NCBI GenBank assembly: GCA_029880385.1
Contig: JAOUOM010000140.1
Coordinates: 1-6,060 of the forward strand
Length of the DNA stretch: 6,060 nt
Source of the DNA: Cyclobacteriaceae bacterium
GTDB taxonomy: Bacteria > Bacteroidota > Bacteroidia > Cytophagales > Cyclobacteriaceae
Direction: 5' to 3'
Below the pieces are notes generated by a model. The model saw nothing but the letters and a program-made list of their open reading frames with translations. It ran no database searches and was not told the DNA's origin. The position numbers and the translations under genes are program-made. Position 1 is the stretch's first letter. Every line of letters begins with the position of its first letter. Below are positions 1 through 5,781 of this stretch, in pieces.

Positions 1-565
1 GCTGGTAATAGGAAAACATCTGGAAGGTACTGTTTTCGACATTTCGATCCAACTGGTTTGATTCGGCACCAATCTGCTTGTCAATACTCATCCGATGGAT
101 GGAAAAACCAAAATTCCAGGTAGGCACTATATTTTGCGTGAAGCCCATGTCGATCAGGGATCGTCCGTGTCCGCCCATGATTACCCTCAGGTCGATAAAA
201 GGAGACTTGGTATCAAAATACTGAAAAGATTCCGGCTGTACCGTATACCGGTCATACGCCTGATAGCCCGTACGACGGCCGATCTGATCAGGTAAATCAA
301 CATATACCGGATACATGGCAGTGCCTATGTTACCCAAATCCTGATAAAGCCACTGCGTCCGGTCGAGGTTAGAAAAACCTTCGATCCCTTCCAGCAATGT
401 ATCAAGGGCTGTTTTTTTGTCCTGATTCATCTTCAGGTAGTCCTCAAGCACAATCGAAATCGTGGAAGGGCCATAGACCTGCTTGGTGCTGTCATCCAGT
501 ATCTGGGCATTCCCGGAAAACCATCCCAAAAACACGGCAACGTATGGTAGTATGTTATAACGCAC
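1..565 (-). CDS. Putative porin (Porin_10-like outer membrane protein), N-terminal part
   Basis: This is the 5' part of a gene that leaves the window at base 1; 188 whole codons are visible. The protein starts with a signal peptide (about residues 1-20: a basic start, a hydrophobic core ILPYVAVFLGWF, then SGNA before Q21), so it is exported. The mature part carries stretches I recognise from bacteroidete putative porins (Porin_10 type): DDSTKQVYGPST near residue 24, LYQDLGNIGTAMYPVY near 73, IGRRTGYQAYDRY near 95, then alternating beta-like segments (SPFIDLRVIMGGHGRSLIDMGF, in two parts, near 121-142). Family members are several hundred residues long and predicted to form an outer membrane beta-barrel; substrate is unknown. 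No in-frame ATG exists between the upstream stop (590-592) and the signal peptide, so I chose GTG at 563-565; TTG at 569-571 is the alternative. The gene follows lpxK by 8 bases and is probably cotranscribed with it. The family call comes from remembered motifs, not a search. Confidence 0.8.
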   Translation of the reverse strand, partial: MRYNILPYVAVFLGWFSGNAQILDDSTKQVYGPSTISIVLEDYLKMNQDKKTALDTLLEGIEGFSNLDRTQWLYQDLGNIGTAMYPVYVDLPDQIGRRTGYQAYDRYTVQPESFQYFDTKSPFIDLRVIMGGHGRSLIDMGFTQNIVPTWNFGFSIHRMSIDKQIGAESNQLDRNVENSTFQMFSYYQ

Positions 566-573
566 AGGCAAAA

Positions 574-1623
574 CTACAAAGCCGGGTAATTACGGTCATA
601 TACTTTTAGGGAGGATTCCATCAAATCAAGAAATTTTTCTTCCCCTTGCAAAAATACCACCTCTACGGGCAGGTAAAAACAAGGGTAGTTTTTCAATACC
701 GGAAATTCGCTAAGCTTCACGGCATCCTTTTGTGTACATACCAACATGGCACCTTCCCGCTCCATCCATTGAACCATGCGTGAGACATCCCTTTCCCTGA
801 ATGGATGATGATCTGCAAACGACAAATGTTCAACTACCGTGTATTCACCTTGCAAAAACTCCAAAAACAAACGGTCATTTGCCAGAGCCGATACAGCCAG
901 CACCTTTGTCCTTTCACTTTTCCCGCCATCAAAAAAAGGAACCAACTGTTGGTATTTCAGTCCTGCAAAACAGACCGGCATACCGGCATGCAATGCCTGG
1001 ATTTTTTGCCTGATTTCCTGTTGTTGTTCATGGGTCATAGTTTGGGGACACTTGGTAACCACGACCACATCTGCACGGCTGACCCCCGACCTGTTTTCGC
1101 GTAACCTGCCCGACGGAAGCACAAAATCCGTATAAAACGGACGATCGAAGGTCGTAAGTAAAATCGAAAAGCCAGGCTGAACAGGCCGGTGCTGAAAGGC
1201 ATCATCCAGAACAATTACCTCATTTTCCGGATAGGCACCCAGTATTTCCGGTATGGCCAGCACTCGCTCCTCTCCGACTGCCACCACGGCTTTCTTGCCA
1301 AATTGCTGAAAATATGCCAACGGCTCATCTCCCAGCGTGCGGGCAGTATCCTGCGCCGTAGCAAACCGAAAACCTGAGGTTTTCCGACCATAGCCCCTGC
1401 TCAAAACAGCCACATTTCGTTCCTGCTTCAGAAAATAACGGGTCAGGTATTCGACCATAGGTGTTTTTCCCGTACCCCCTGCACTGAGGTTGCCCACACT
1501 GATTACATTTGCATCAAATTCAAATGAAGGAAAAATGCCCCTGTCGTACCATTGATTGCGCCAGCGCGTAATCCAATCATATAGTATTGCAAAGGGAAAA
1601 AGGATAAATTGCCACCAAACCAT
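574..1623 (-). CDS. lpxK: Tetraacyldisaccharide 4'-kinase LpxK (lipid A biosynthesis)
   Basis: LpxK transfers phosphate from ATP to the 4' position of the tetraacyl-disaccharide 1-phosphate lipid A precursor, at the inner face of the cytoplasmic membrane. The 349-residue protein is full length for the family. A hydrophobic, aromatic N-terminus (about 3-20, FILFPFAILYDWI) provides the membrane anchor. The Walker A loop is GNLSAGGTGKTP at 44-55, followed by SRGYGR (75-80), GDEP (98-101, with D99 matching the catalytic Asp known from the Aquifex enzyme), the Walker B-like VLDDAFQHR (138-146) and DHHPF (271-275). All key residues are present. The ATG at 1621-1623 fits the usual family N-terminus; it has no Shine-Dalgarno sequence. 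The gene starts 8 bases from the divergent Nif3-like gene and ends 8 bases before the putative porin gene, so it probably heads a minus-strand envelope operon. Its promoter must lie inside the Nif3 coding sequence; a candidate is listed separately. Confidence 0.97.
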   Translation of the reverse strand: MVWWQFILFPFAILYDWITRWRNQWYDRGIFPSFEFDANVISVGNLSAGGTGKTPMVEYLTRYFLKQERNVAVLSRGYGRKTSGFRFATAQDTARTLGDEPLAYFQQFGKKAVVAVGEERVLAIPEILGAYPENEVIVLDDAFQHRPVQPGFSILLTTFDRPFYTDFVLPSGRLRENRSGVSRADVVVVTKCPQTMTHEQQQEIRQKIQALHAGMPVCFAGLKYQQLVPFFDGGKSERTKVLAVSALANDRLFLEFLQGEYTVVEHLSFADHHPFRERDVSRMVQWMEREGAMLVCTQKDAVKLSEFPVLKNYPCFYLPVEVVFLQGEEKFLDLMESSLKVYDRNYPAL

Positions 1624-1631
1624 AATTCTAA

Positions 1632-2726
1632 ATGAAGGTCAAAGATATTACGAAAACCTTACAGCAGTGGGCACCTCTTTCCTTTCAGGAAGATTATGAC
1701 AATTCAGGACTGCTTGTCGGATCGCCCGACCAGCCCGTGCAAAGCGTGCTCATCACCCTGGATGTGACCGAAGAAATCATGCATGAGGCCATTTCATCTC
1801 AAACCAATCTGATCATAGCACATCACCCGCTGATTTTTAAGGGTGTAAAAAAAATAAACAATAGCCACTGGGTGGATCGGTGCATCTACCTGGCTATCCG
1901 GCACGATATTGCCATTTACGCCATCCATACCAACCTTGACAATGTGGGATCGGGAGTCAACCATAAAATTGCCCAAATTCTCGGTTTGATTGATTTGAAA
2001 ATCCTGAGTCCCAGGCAAAACACCCTTTCCAAACTGGTAACCTTTGTCCCAAAGGATCATGCAAAAAAGGTATTGGATGCCCTCTACCAGGCTGGTGCCG
2101 GAACGATCGGCAATTATGACCATTGCAGCTTTACGACAGACGGCACAGGTACTTTTCGGCCAAATGAAAAAGCCGATCCCTATCTGGGCCAGGCCCACGT
2201 TGACGAATCCGTAAACGAAAACAGGATAGAGATCCTTTTTCCAACCCATCTTCAAAACACGGTTATATCCTCACTTCATCAAAGCCACCCCTATGAGGAA
2301 GTAGCGTACTACCTTACCCCGCTGGCAAATGCACACCAGGAAGTTGGTTCCGGCATGACCGGACAACTCCCCACTCCGGTTGCAGCCAGTGAGTTCCTGC
2401 TGCATCTCAAGAAAAAAATGAACGTGTCGGTTATCCGGCATACCCGCTTATGCAGGCCAACCATTCAAAAAGTAGCCCTATGCGGTGGTTCCGGCAGTTT
2501 TCTATTGTCCAAAGCCATTGCGGCAGAGGCCGACATTTTCATTACAGGGGATTTTAAGTACCATGACTTCTTTGAGGCCGACAATCAGATCATAATAGCT
2601 GATATCGGACATTATGAAAGTGAAGCCTTTACAAAGGAATTGCTATATGATTTTTTAAGAGAAAAATTCGCTAATATTGCAGTTCGTTTATCAGAGGTAA
2701 ACACAAATCCTATTATTTATCTATAG
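1632..2726 (+). CDS. Nif3-like dinuclear metal centre protein (YqfO/DUF34 family)
   Basis: This is a Nif3/YbgI/YqfO-family protein of 364 residues, the long form with a PII-like domain inserted in the Nif3 fold. The N-terminal half has YDNSGLLVG (22-30), IAHHPLIFKG (62-71) and AIHTNLDN (97-104); the C-terminal half has ITGDFKYHD (304-312) and DIGHYESE (324-331). By analogy with E. coli YbgI the metal ligands would be H64, H65, D103, H327 and E331, all present, with H99 nearby. The inserted domain (about 132-233) includes KLVTFVPKDHAKKVLDAL and SHPYEEVAYYL. The family forms hexameric toroids binding two metal ions; its cellular role is unsettled (hydrolase and metal or cofactor roles have been proposed). 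The ATG fits the conserved N-terminus MKVKDI..LQQWAP and is preceded by A-rich sequence with no Shine-Dalgarno. Only 6 bases separate its stop from the zinc-ribbon gene, implying one transcript. Confidence 0.95.
   Translation: MKVKDITKTLQQWAPLSFQEDYDNSGLLVGSPDQPVQSVLITLDVTEEIMHEAISSQTNLIIAHHPLIFKGVKKINNSHWVDRCIYLAIRHDIAIYAIHTNLDNVGSGVNHKIAQILGLIDLKILSPRQNTLSKLVTFVPKDHAKKVLDALYQAGAGTIGNYDHCSFTTDGTGTFRPNEKADPYLGQAHVDESVNENRIEILFPTHLQNTVISSLHQSHPYEEVAYYLTPLANAHQEVGSGMTGQLPTPVAASEFLLHLKKKMNVSVIRHTRLCRPTIQKVALCGGSGSFLLSKAIAAEADIFITGDFKYHDFFEADNQIIIADIGHYESEAFTKELLYDFLREKFANIAVRLSEVNTNPIIYL
1640..1647 (-). promoter_or_regulatory. Candidate bacteroidete -7 promoter box for lpxK
   Basis: Read on the minus strand this is TATCTTTG, an exact match to the Bacteroidetes -7 consensus TAnnTTTG. 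It lies 16 bases upstream of the lpxK ATG, which would give a very short leader. It sits inside codons 3-6 of the divergent Nif3-like gene. No good TTG element is visible at the -33 position (only CTG, 17 bases upstream), so this rests on one half of the promoter and could be chance. Confidence 0.35.
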
Positions 2727-2732
2727 ACCTAC

Positions 2733-3509
2733 ATGGAAAACACAGTAGCGAAGAAGCTGGAAGCGCTGGTAAAATTACAATCCATTGATTCTGAACTTGA
2801 TGAACTGAAAAAAATCCGAGGAGCCCTCCCAGATGAAGTGATGGACCTGGAGGATGAATTGGCAGGCTATCAAACGAGGATTGATAAACAACATCAGGAA
2901 CTCGAAGAAATCGAAGAAAATATCAACGCGAACAAAGCGGCAATCAAGGATGCAGAAAAGCTCATCAAGAAATACGGTGAGCAACAAATGAATGTCCGCA
3001 ACAACCGTGAATATGATGCGATCACCAAAGAAATCGAACTTCAGGAACTGGAAATACAAATCCTGGAAAAGCGAATCAAAGAAGCCTATGTGCGGATAGA
3101 AGAAAAAAACGTTGCCATTGAGGGAACGAAAAATGTACTGGAAGAACGCAAAAAGGATTTGACAAGCAAAAAGGATGAACTCGAAAGTATTCTGAAAGAA
3201 TCGGAAGAAGACGAAAGAAAACTGGAAAAGTCAAGAGAGTCTGCAAAGAAAAATGTAGAAGAACGCCTGTTGAAGTCCTATGATAAAATCAGGCTGAACA
3301 TGCGAAACGGACTTGCCGTGGTTTCGGTAATGCGTGATGCATGCGGTGGTTGCTTTAACATCGTACCCCCTCAGAAACAAGCTGAAATACGGGAAAAAAA
3401 GAAAATTATGATTTGCGAACACTGCGGTAGGGTAATGGCCGACGTGGTGGATGAAATCGTATCAGAAGAGGTAACCAAACCAAAAAGAAGAACCAAACGA
3501 ACGGCATAA
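2733..3509 (+). CDS. Coiled-coil protein with C-terminal C4 zinc ribbon (COG1579-type)
   Basis: The 258-residue protein is almost all charged helix from about residue 8 to 185, rich in Glu and Lys with heptad-like hydrophobic spacing, which indicates a long antiparallel coiled coil. It includes the family hallmark NVRNNREYDAITKEIE (87-102). The C-terminus is a zinc ribbon with C204-x2-C207 and C228-x2-C231, flanked by the conserved RDACGGCFNIVPPQ and ICEHCGRV. A basic tail (KPKRRTKRTA) ends it and could touch nucleic acid. No signal peptide or membrane segment is seen, so it is probably cytoplasmic. The family resembles the Chlamydia CdsZ and Helicobacter HP0958/FlgZ type of zinc-ribbon proteins, which act as chaperone or RNA-binding helpers in secretion and flagellar assembly; whether that applies here is unknown, and no such genes are nearby. 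It starts 6 bases after the Nif3-like gene and is followed by a strong terminator, so it closes that operon. Confidence 0.93.
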   Translation: MENTVAKKLEALVKLQSIDSELDELKKIRGALPDEVMDLEDELAGYQTRIDKQHQELEEIEENINANKAAIKDAEKLIKKYGEQQMNVRNNREYDAITKEIELQELEIQILEKRIKEAYVRIEEKNVAIEGTKNVLEERKKDLTSKKDELESILKESEEDERKLEKSRESAKKNVEERLLKSYDKIRLNMRNGLAVVSVMRDACGGCFNIVPPQKQAEIREKKKIMICEHCGRVMADVVDEIVSEEVTKPKRRTKRTA

Positions 3510-3528
3510 TGCCATTCGAAAATCATAC

Positions 3529-3558
3529 AAAAAAGGCATCATTACTGATGCCTTTTTT
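3529..3558 (+). terminator. Intrinsic terminator after the Nif3-like/zinc-ribbon operon
   Basis: A perfect 13-bp stem, AAAAAAGGCATCA (3529-3541) and TGATGCCTTTTTT (3546-3558), closes a TTAC loop, and the T tract continues as ATTTT. It begins 19 bases after the zinc-ribbon stop. It is symmetrical and could work on either strand, but no minus-strand gene ends here. Confidence 0.9.
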
Positions 3559-3735
3559 ATTTTACTTCAGTCTATCCCCCTACTTCTTTGGGTAAAAGCC
3601 CTTTCGCAGGCATATAAAATGACAATATGGGCATCCGGGTAGTCGAAAATCCGTAAAAAGATAAAAACGCACCACCCGACTTATCAGGATATTTTTATAA
3701 CTTATTGACAAATTGTCAGCACTAGCCCCTTAAAA
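3559..3735. other. Non-coding gap upstream of the hypothetical membrane-anchored protein
   Basis: This gap follows the terminator and must hold the promoter of the gene at 3736. I see no open frame, tRNA or recognisable riboswitch. TATTTTTA at 3690-3697 differs by one base from the bacteroidete -7 box TAnnTTTG, with no clear -33 TTG partner. The stretch just before the ATG is CCCCTTAAAA, without a Shine-Dalgarno. A palindrome at 3706-3718 is listed separately. Confidence 0.4.
3706..3718. repeat. Perfect 13-base palindrome, possible operator
   Basis: TGACAA-A-TTGTCA is a perfect 6-1-6 inverted repeat, ending 17 bases before the ATG at 3736. Its position near where transcription of that gene should start, and its size, fit a binding site for a dimeric repressor or activator. 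It is too short, with a one-base loop, to be a convincing RNA hairpin. No regulator gene is visible in the window, so the role is inference. Confidence 0.4.
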
Positions 3736-4383
3736 ATGAAATTACCAGGTTTTGTATTCCTCACGTTCCTTGCATTTATATCCGTATGGGGTTTCAGAAT
3801 GTATCAGGAAAGCCTGAAAGAAAGAAAAGAACACCCCACCATCAGTGATTATGCCACACGCCCGGATCAATTTCTGGAAAATGCTTATCGGGATCTCAAG
3901 AAACACTATTTCAAAACGGTGCTACACGACATTGACAAAGCCATTGAATCCATGCGGCTGATTGAAATGGACTTGGACAAAATCAGCGAAGATGCACTGG
4001 AATTGGCAATCAAAGATCTCGAAAATATAGAAATGGAAATCGAAAAAAACATTATCGATCAGGAACACATAAACCATGCGTTTACCAAGGCCATGAATTC
4101 CCTAGCCTACGCACAACTGAGGGTGTCCGAGACACTGGTAGAAAAGGGGGAGGAAGAACATGCCAAACAGGCATTGCAATTTGCCATCGAGCATCTGCAA
4201 AATGCCACCAAATTTTCCGATCTGTATGAACTGGAAATTGAAAAACACATTTACAACTCGATCGACTCACTCATCGAAAACAATATCCTGGACAAAGAGG
4301 CTCTCAATGCAACCGTGGATGCCCTTTTACTTGAAATGGACACCACCATATTGACAGGTGTTTCTTTAATCAAAACCAAGTAA
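3736..4383 (+). CDS. Hypothetical membrane-anchored helical protein with an internal duplication
   Basis: I do not recognise this 215-residue protein. Residues 4-20 (PGFVFLTFLAFISVWGF) form one hydrophobic segment near the N-terminus, a signal anchor or uncleaved signal peptide; there is no lipobox Cys, and no Cys anywhere. The rest is charged, predicted helical, rich in Glu, Asp and Lys, and probably lies outside the cytoplasm. Residues about 46-120 and 120-200 look like two copies of one unit: EIEKNIIDQEHIN (101-113) matches LIENNILDKEALN (179-191) at I, E, N, I, D, E and N, and upstream IDKAIE (66-71) parallels AKQALQ (143-148). Such helix pairs recall tetratricopeptide-like bundles, but no standard TPR signature is evident. 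It follows a terminator, so it likely has its own promoter. The next gene starts 73 bases on. The start was chosen as the ATG directly before the hydrophobic segment. Confidence 0.8.
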   Translation: MKLPGFVFLTFLAFISVWGFRMYQESLKERKEHPTISDYATRPDQFLENAYRDLKKHYFKTVLHDIDKAIESMRLIEMDLDKISEDALELAIKDLENIEMEIEKNIIDQEHINHAFTKAMNSLAYAQLRVSETLVEKGEEEHAKQALQFAIEHLQNATKFSDLYELEIEKHIYNSIDSLIENNILDKEALNATVDALLLEMDTTILTGVSLIKTK

Positions 4384-4456
4384 ACGCAGGGGCACTTGTT
4401 TATTTGGAAAATCACAGGCTTCTTTGCCATTATTTATTATCCGTCCAAACCAAATC

Positions 4457-4903
4457 ATGAATACATACCAACTGTTTTTATCCATTCATTCCATCGTCCG
4501 GTGGATCGCGCTAATCCTATTGCTGGTGGTTTTTGTCAAATCAATCACAGGCTTATTGGCCAAGAATAATTACGGCAAACTCGACAACATACTTTCGGCC
4601 TCATCCCTTGGCTTCATTCACTTGCAAGTACTCATCGGACTGGTACTGTACCTCTTTTTAAGCCCTTCGACCGACCTGGCTTTTCAGGATTTCGGAAAGG
4701 CCATGAAAGATTCCCTTCTTAGGTTTTGGGCGGTCGAACACCTGATCATGATGCTACTGGCAGCCGTACTGATTCACGTAGGGCGTATCAAATCAAAAAA
4801 AGCAGCTTCGGATCGTTCCAGGTTCCGGCAACAGGCTATCTTCTATGGCCTGGGACTCCTGCTAATCCTGCTGGGGATTCCCTGGAACAGGTTTGGCATA
4901 TAA
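4457..4903 (+). CDS. Small four-helix membrane protein, bacteroidete 'cytochrome B'-like
   Basis: This 148-residue integral membrane protein resembles small bacteroidete proteins commonly labelled 'cytochrome B'. It has about four membrane helices: roughly 8-34, 48-69, 90-108 and 126-142. Recognisable family features are the SIHSIVRW opening (9-16), KLDN (41-44), GFIHLQVLIGLVLY (52-65), AMKDSLLRFWAVEHLIMML (82-100) and SKKAASD (113-119). Membrane-buried histidines H11, H55, H95 and H107 could be heme or metal ligands, but heme binding is unproven for this family as far as I know, so the electron-transfer role is inference. I chose the ATG at 4457; an in-frame TTG at 4424 would add 11 residues (MPLFIIRPNQI) that do not look like the family start. 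No Shine-Dalgarno is visible. The gene lies 73 bases after the hypothetical gene and 33 bases before the phosphorylase gene, so it may be cotranscribed with one or both. Confidence 0.85.
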   Translation: MNTYQLFLSIHSIVRWIALILLLVVFVKSITGLLAKNNYGKLDNILSASSLGFIHLQVLIGLVLYLFLSPSTDLAFQDFGKAMKDSLLRFWAVEHLIMMLLAAVLIHVGRIKSKKAASDRSRFRQQAIFYGLGLLLILLGIPWNRFGI

Positions 4904-4923
4904 TGCTTATAATACACGTACTG

Positions 4924-4931
4924 TAAGGAGG
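4924..4931 (+). promoter_or_regulatory. Strong Shine-Dalgarno sequence for the phosphorylase gene
   Basis: TAAGGAGG lies 5 bases before the ATG at 4937, close to the ideal anti-Shine-Dalgarno match and spacing. It fixes the start of the phosphorylase. No other complete gene in the window has a comparable site, which is normal for Bacteroidetes, so this one stands out. Confidence 0.85.
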
Positions 4932-4936
4932 CAGAA

Positions 4937-5755
4937 ATGAAAGAAATTGAAAAAGTAAAGGAAACAGTAGCTTTTTTGACCAACAAAGGCATTGAATCGC
5001 CGAGTGTCGGGATCATTTTAGGCACGGGACTGGGTTCTCTGGCCGATCACATTGAAGTTATCTGCTCCCTTGACTACACGGACATTCCACATTTCCCGCT
5101 GGCCACAATTGAATTTCATCAGGGTAAATTGATTTACGGGACGCTTGAAGGCAAAAAAGTACTGGCCATGCAAGGCAGGTTTCATTATTACGAAGGATAC
5201 AACCTCGCCCAGGTAGTTTTCCCGGTACGGGTGATGGCTTTGCTGGGTATCAGTCAACTGATCGTTTCCAATGCAGGTGGAAATTTGAATACGGATTGGA
5301 AAAAAGGCCAAATCATGCTCATCAATGACCACATCAACCTGCTGCCGGATAATCCCCTTCGCGGAAACGGAGCCGCAGATTTTGGCAACCTCTTTGTAGA
5401 CATGGCCCAGCCCTACAATCCGTCATTAAACAATCAGTTAAGGGAAATAGCAAGGGAGCATGGCATCCGGCTAAATGAGGGGGTTTACACGGCTGTTTCA
5501 GGGCCCAATCTGGAAACCAGGGCTGAGTACAGGTATCTGAGGAGGATCGGTGCGGATGTAGTCGGTATGTCGACCGTACCCGAAGTGATAGCTGCAAACC
5601 AACTGAGTCTGCCGGTTTGTGCCCTTTCGGTACTCACGGATGATTGCGATCCGGACCATTTGGAACCCGTAAACATTGCCGATATACTACATACGGCAAA
5701 GAAAGCCGAAAAAGACCTGGTCGTACTGGTCTCGGAACTCGTCAAACGTATATAA
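4937..5755 (+). CDS. punA: Purine nucleoside phosphorylase, trimeric PNP family
   Basis: The enzyme splits purine nucleosides with phosphate into free base and (deoxy)ribose 1-phosphate in purine salvage, in the cytoplasm. The 272-residue length fits the trimeric, inosine/guanosine-type family. Landmarks are the phosphate loop ILGTGLGSL (27-35), MQGRFHYYEGY (78-88, with R81, H83 and Y85 matching human R84, H86 and Y88), VSNAGGNLN (110-118), GQIMLINDHINLLPDNPLRG (124-143), GPNLETRAEY (189-198, E193 matching human E201) and VGMSTVPEVIAA (209-220, M211 and S212). At the place of human N243 (ITNK) it has D235 (LTDD), which may shift base specificity; I recall Asp there in other bacteroidete members, so it may be lineage-typical. 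The start is supported by the Shine-Dalgarno at 4924-4931. The gene follows the small membrane protein by 33 bases and ends at a hairpin facing the convergent glutamine synthetase gene. Confidence 0.95.
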   Translation: MKEIEKVKETVAFLTNKGIESPSVGIILGTGLGSLADHIEVICSLDYTDIPHFPLATIEFHQGKLIYGTLEGKKVLAMQGRFHYYEGYNLAQVVFPVRVMALLGISQLIVSNAGGNLNTDWKKGQIMLINDHINLLPDNPLRGNGAADFGNLFVDMAQPYNPSLNNQLREIAREHGIRLNEGVYTAVSGPNLETRAEYRYLRRIGADVVGMSTVPEVIAANQLSLPVCALSVLTDDCDPDHLEPVNIADILHTAKKAEKDLVVLVSELVKRI

Positions 5756-5776
5756 AAAGGGGCTTGCAGCCCCTTT
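5756..5776. terminator. Bidirectional terminator between the phosphorylase and glutamine synthetase genes
   Basis: A 9-bp stem, AAAGGGGCT (5756-5764) with AGCCCCTTT (5768-5776), closes a TGC loop directly after the phosphorylase stop. On the plus strand the following tract is weak (TTTATTACTT). On the minus strand, 5 bases after the glutamine synthetase stop, the stem runs into TTTTTATA, a better U tract, so it probably serves both genes and works best for the minus-strand one. Confidence 0.85.
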
Positions 5777-5781
5777 ATTAC

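Noticed and set aside
95..609. Plus-strand open frames at 95-295 and 397-609
   Set aside because: They run opposite to the putative porin frame, whose translation gives recognisable porin motifs and a signal peptide; the plus-strand products show no family features.
801..1377. Several overlapping plus-strand open frames opposite lpxK
   Set aside because: lpxK has all its catalytic motifs across the same bases; these are antisense shadows.
1847..1854. Run of eight A residues inside the Nif3-like gene, possibly a slippage site
   Set aside because: It simply encodes VKKI in a frame that continues with all the expected motifs; no alternative frame product or stimulating hairpin is seen.
1794..2255. 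153-codon minus-strand open frame inside the Nif3-like gene
   Set aside because: It starts and ends within a well-supported gene on the other strand and its product looks like nothing known.
3559..3735. Riboswitch or small RNA in the gap before the hypothetical gene
   Set aside because: Apart from the short palindrome I could find no stable stems or known aptamer motifs in this gap.
4424..4456. TTG at 4424 as start of the small membrane protein
   Set aside because: The added 11 residues do not fit the family start; the ATG at 4457 sits just before the conserved HS..RW helix.
5018..5745. Minus-strand frames of 86-104 codons and a plus-strand frame from 5644 overlapping the phosphorylase gene
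   Set aside because: The phosphorylase reads with full motif content over the same region; the others are shadows.
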